Source of the DNA: Burkholderiaceae bacterium
Lineage (GTDB): Bacteria; Pseudomonadota; Gammaproteobacteria; Burkholderiales; Burkholderiaceae
Direction: 5' to 3'
Assembly (NCBI GenBank): GCA_009924985.1
Contig: RFQL01000005.1
Span: forward strand, 1 to 41,777
Length of the DNA: 41,777 nucleotides
Both the position numbers and the translations under genes were made by a program. The notes beneath the pieces were generated by a model. It was not told where the DNA came from. It worked only from the letters and a program-made list of their open reading frames with translations, and searched no databases. Every line of letters begins with the position of its first letter. Position 1 is the first letter of the stretch. Positions 39,863 to 41,777 of the stretch are shown here, piece by piece.

Positions 39863-41777
39863 TTAAGCTCCTCCACTTGCCGCTACATTGGCTTCATTGG
39901 TTTTAGCAGCATCATTTGCAAGCCATTCCTTAAAGATACCAGAGACCACCTTGGGGTTGCTCTCTACAAACTCAACGGCATAAGCCAAAAGCTCGTCGTA
40001 CTCTGCTTTTTTCTCATCCTCAAGGCGCTTGCGATTTTCTTCTTCGGCTTTCTTCTCTGCCTCAGCCTGCGCGCGCTCTTCCTCTTCCTGAATACGGCGA
40101 CGCTCACGCTCTAGCTCCACCTCCATGCGACGCTTCTCTCTAGCCGCAGGTGACATGGTCTCCATTTCGGCTTTGATCTTTTCATCAAACTCCTCTTCGA
40201 TGCGCTGTTCTTCCAAGGCTTGATCGACTTTCGGTGGGAATAGGAGTGGGCGAACTACACCAAAGAATAGGATACCCAAAGAGCCCAAAATAATGGCGAA
40301 CTTGAAAAACTCCTTAAAGAGCTCAATAACCCCGGGTTGTTTATAAAGAGGTAGCTCATCGCTGGCTTCGGCCTTAAATAAAATATTGGCAACACTCACA
40401 CTATCGCCTCTTTTGTCATTAAAGCCAATAGCGTCTTTTACTAAATTATTGATCTGCTCGAGTTCTTTGGCGTTATACGCCACTGGCTTGAGAGGCTTGC
40501 CATCCTTATCGACCCCGCCTGGTTTGAAATTAACAACCACACCCGCGGAAACTCTTCTGACCTTACCTTTTTCAGCTTTAATGCGCTGGATCGCACGATC
40601 AAGCTCGTAATTAATCACATTGTCATTGCGATTATTCGTAATACCACTTCCCGTATTACCCGGTGGGGCATTCAAATTTTGAGGGTTATTATTACCTGCT
40701 GCCTGCGTATTAAGTGGTGCCTGACCGCCGCCGGGAGGTTGATTCGTTAAAGCGCCCGGTACTCCACCTGCTGCAGAGCTACCAGTTGAGCCCTGATTGC
40801 TTTGCTGACTGCGAACCGACGCTTGATTGGGGGGTGTATTGCGCCCAAAGGTTTCTTCCATGCGTTCTAGCTCACCAAAATCCATATCGACAGTCACTTG
40901 GGCACGGACATTTTCTTTACCTGCAACGGGCTCCAAAATAGCTTGTACTCGTTTGGATAGGGCGCCTTCAAGTTCGGCCACGTATTTAAGTTGCGTACTA
41001 TCTAAGCCCACTGAGCGTTGTGGATTGGGTGCCAATAAGCTCCCCTCAGAATCCACAATCGTGACGTTGGCGGGCCCTAGGTTGGGTACTGAAGAACCTA
41101 CTAGATTTGCAATTGCAGCAACTTGCTGGTTATCTAAGAATCGTCCAGGATGCATGGTGACCACCACCGACGCAGTGGGTTTCTCTTGCTCGCGCATAAA
41201 GGCGGTTTGTTTGGGAATCGCTAACATCACCCGCGCCGACTTCACTTGCGACAATGAGCTAATACTTCTGGCTAACTCACCCTCAAGTCCACGTTGGTAG
41301 TTGACTTGCTCCACAAATTGGCTAGTCCCCATCTTTTGGTTTTCGAGAAGCTCAAAGCCAACGTTGCCTGCCTTTGGAAGTCCTTGACCCGCTAACTTGA
41401 GACGCGTTTCATAAACAGAAGATTCTGGAACCAAAATAGCTGCACCGCCCTCGGTAAATTTATACGGCACATTCATCTGCTGCAAGGCCGCTACGATGGC
41501 AGCGCCATCACGCTCATTAATGCTCGAGAACAAAATGCGGTAATCGTCTTTGCGTCCTGACAATGAAACAAAGATGACTGCCGCAAGAAAGAGAATGCCG
41601 GCGGCCCCAACAATAAGGCGTTGCTGCAGATTGAGTGCCGAGAACCGAAAGATCAACTCTCGCAGCTTAGGAGGGGCCGAGGATTTGGCCGGTGCACTTG
41701 CTGCTCGGGCGGCAATTGCAGCCATACCAGGGGAAGGGGGTGCAGAAGCCGCACTGTTGGAGCCAATATTGACTACA
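39863..41777 (-). CDS. fliF: Flagellar MS-ring protein FliF, 5' end possibly beyond the window
   Basis: FliF, at least 620 residues. The first membrane helix is at about 36-55 counting from an in-frame ATG at 41725, then the ring-building motifs NERDGAAIVAALQQMNVPYK and GLEGELARSISSLSQVKSAR, a Gln/Asn/Pro-rich flexible loop (about 300-375), and the second membrane helix at about 475-495. The C-terminal FliG-binding segment is ESNPKVVSGIFKEWLAND. The frame stays open from the ATG to the window edge with plausible coding (SNSAASAPPSPG), and that ATG has no ribosome-binding site, so the true start probably lies outside. Between membrane helix 2 and the FliG motif is a long Glu/Arg/Lys helix (about 502-580), unusual for FliF. 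Confidence 0.95.
   Translation of the reverse strand, partial: VVNIGSNSAASAPPSPGMAAIAARAASAPAKSSAPPKLRELIFRFSALNLQQRLIVGAAGILFLAAVIFVSLSGRKDDYRILFSSINERDGAAIVAALQQMNVPYKFTEGGAAILVPESSVYETRLKLAGQGLPKAGNVGFELLENQKMGTSQFVEQVNYQRGLEGELARSISSLSQVKSARVMLAIPKQTAFMREQEKPTASVVVTMHPGRFLDNQQVAAIANLVGSSVPNLGPANVTIVDSEGSLLAPNPQRSVGLDSTQLKYVAELEGALSKRVQAILEPVAGKENVRAQVTVDMDFGELERMEETFGRNTPPNQASVRSQQSNQGSTGSSAAGGVPGALTNQPPGGGQAPLNTQAAGNNNPQNLNAPPGNTGSGITNNRNDNVINYELDRAIQRIKAEKGKVRRVSAGVVVNFKPGGVDKDGKPLKPVAYNAKELEQINNLVKDAIGFNDKRGDSVSVANILFKAEASDELPLYKQPGVIELFKEFFKFAIILGSLGILFFGVVRPLLFPPKVDQALEEQRIEEEFDEKIKAEMETMSPAAREKRRMEVELERERRRIQEEEERAQAEAEKKAEEENRKRLEDEKKAEYDELLAYAVEFVESNPKVVSGIFKEWLANDAAKTNEANVAASGGA

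Overview
The window looks like a chromosomal segment of a moderately low-GC betaproteobacterium of the Burkholderiaceae, plausibly Polynucleobacter or a close relative. This placement is inferred from protein flavour, the RF3 and bactofilin/M23 neighbourhood and flagellar gene order; no rRNA is present to confirm it. No tRNA, rRNA, CRISPR array, insertion sequence or phage gene was seen.

Region 1 (1-10.3 kb) is a mixed housekeeping stretch: the 3' part of prfC, a histidine phosphatase, a COG2509-type FAD dehydrogenase on the other strand, a GNAT acetyltransferase, a 53-residue membrane protein, a broken surface-adhesin-E-like gene, a RodZ-like HTH/membrane protein, an M23 (LytM) peptidase broken by a small deletion, two bactofilins, an FMN-binding glutamate-synthase-like protein and a lipoprotein. 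Region 2 (9.2-14.6 kb) holds flhB, a divergent ParA-like ATPase and five poorly known genes, two of them with Sel1/TPR-like repeats.

Region 3 (14.6-41.8 kb) is a large flagellar block, all on the minus strand. In transcription order it reads fliF-G-H-I-J-K-L-M-N-O-P-Q-R, two secreted proteins (one of unknown family, one an alpha-carbonic-anhydrase-like protein), then flgB-C-D-E-F-G-H-I-J-K-L, motA and motB. The genes are tightly packed, often overlapping by a few bases. A near-consensus sigma-54 promoter lies just upstream of flgB. Together they encode the MS ring, switch, export apparatus, rod, hook, P and L rings, hook-filament junction and stator. Not in this window: fliE, flhA, flgA, flgM/N, flagellin, fliD, and any chemotaxis gene.

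Unusual points: FlgE (859 aa) and FlgK (738 aa) are enlarged by shared Thr/Ser/Gly-rich repeat domains resembling those of large adhesins. In FlgK these form a recent 321-bp tandem duplication. The carbonic-anhydrase-like protein has lost two of its three zinc histidines and sits where flgA is often found. FliM lacks the N-terminal CheY-binding motif, FlhB has NPEH in place of NPTH, and FlgJ has no muramidase domain. Five loci between 3.6 and 16.7 kb carry reading-frame breaks, which points either to gene decay or to assembly indels.
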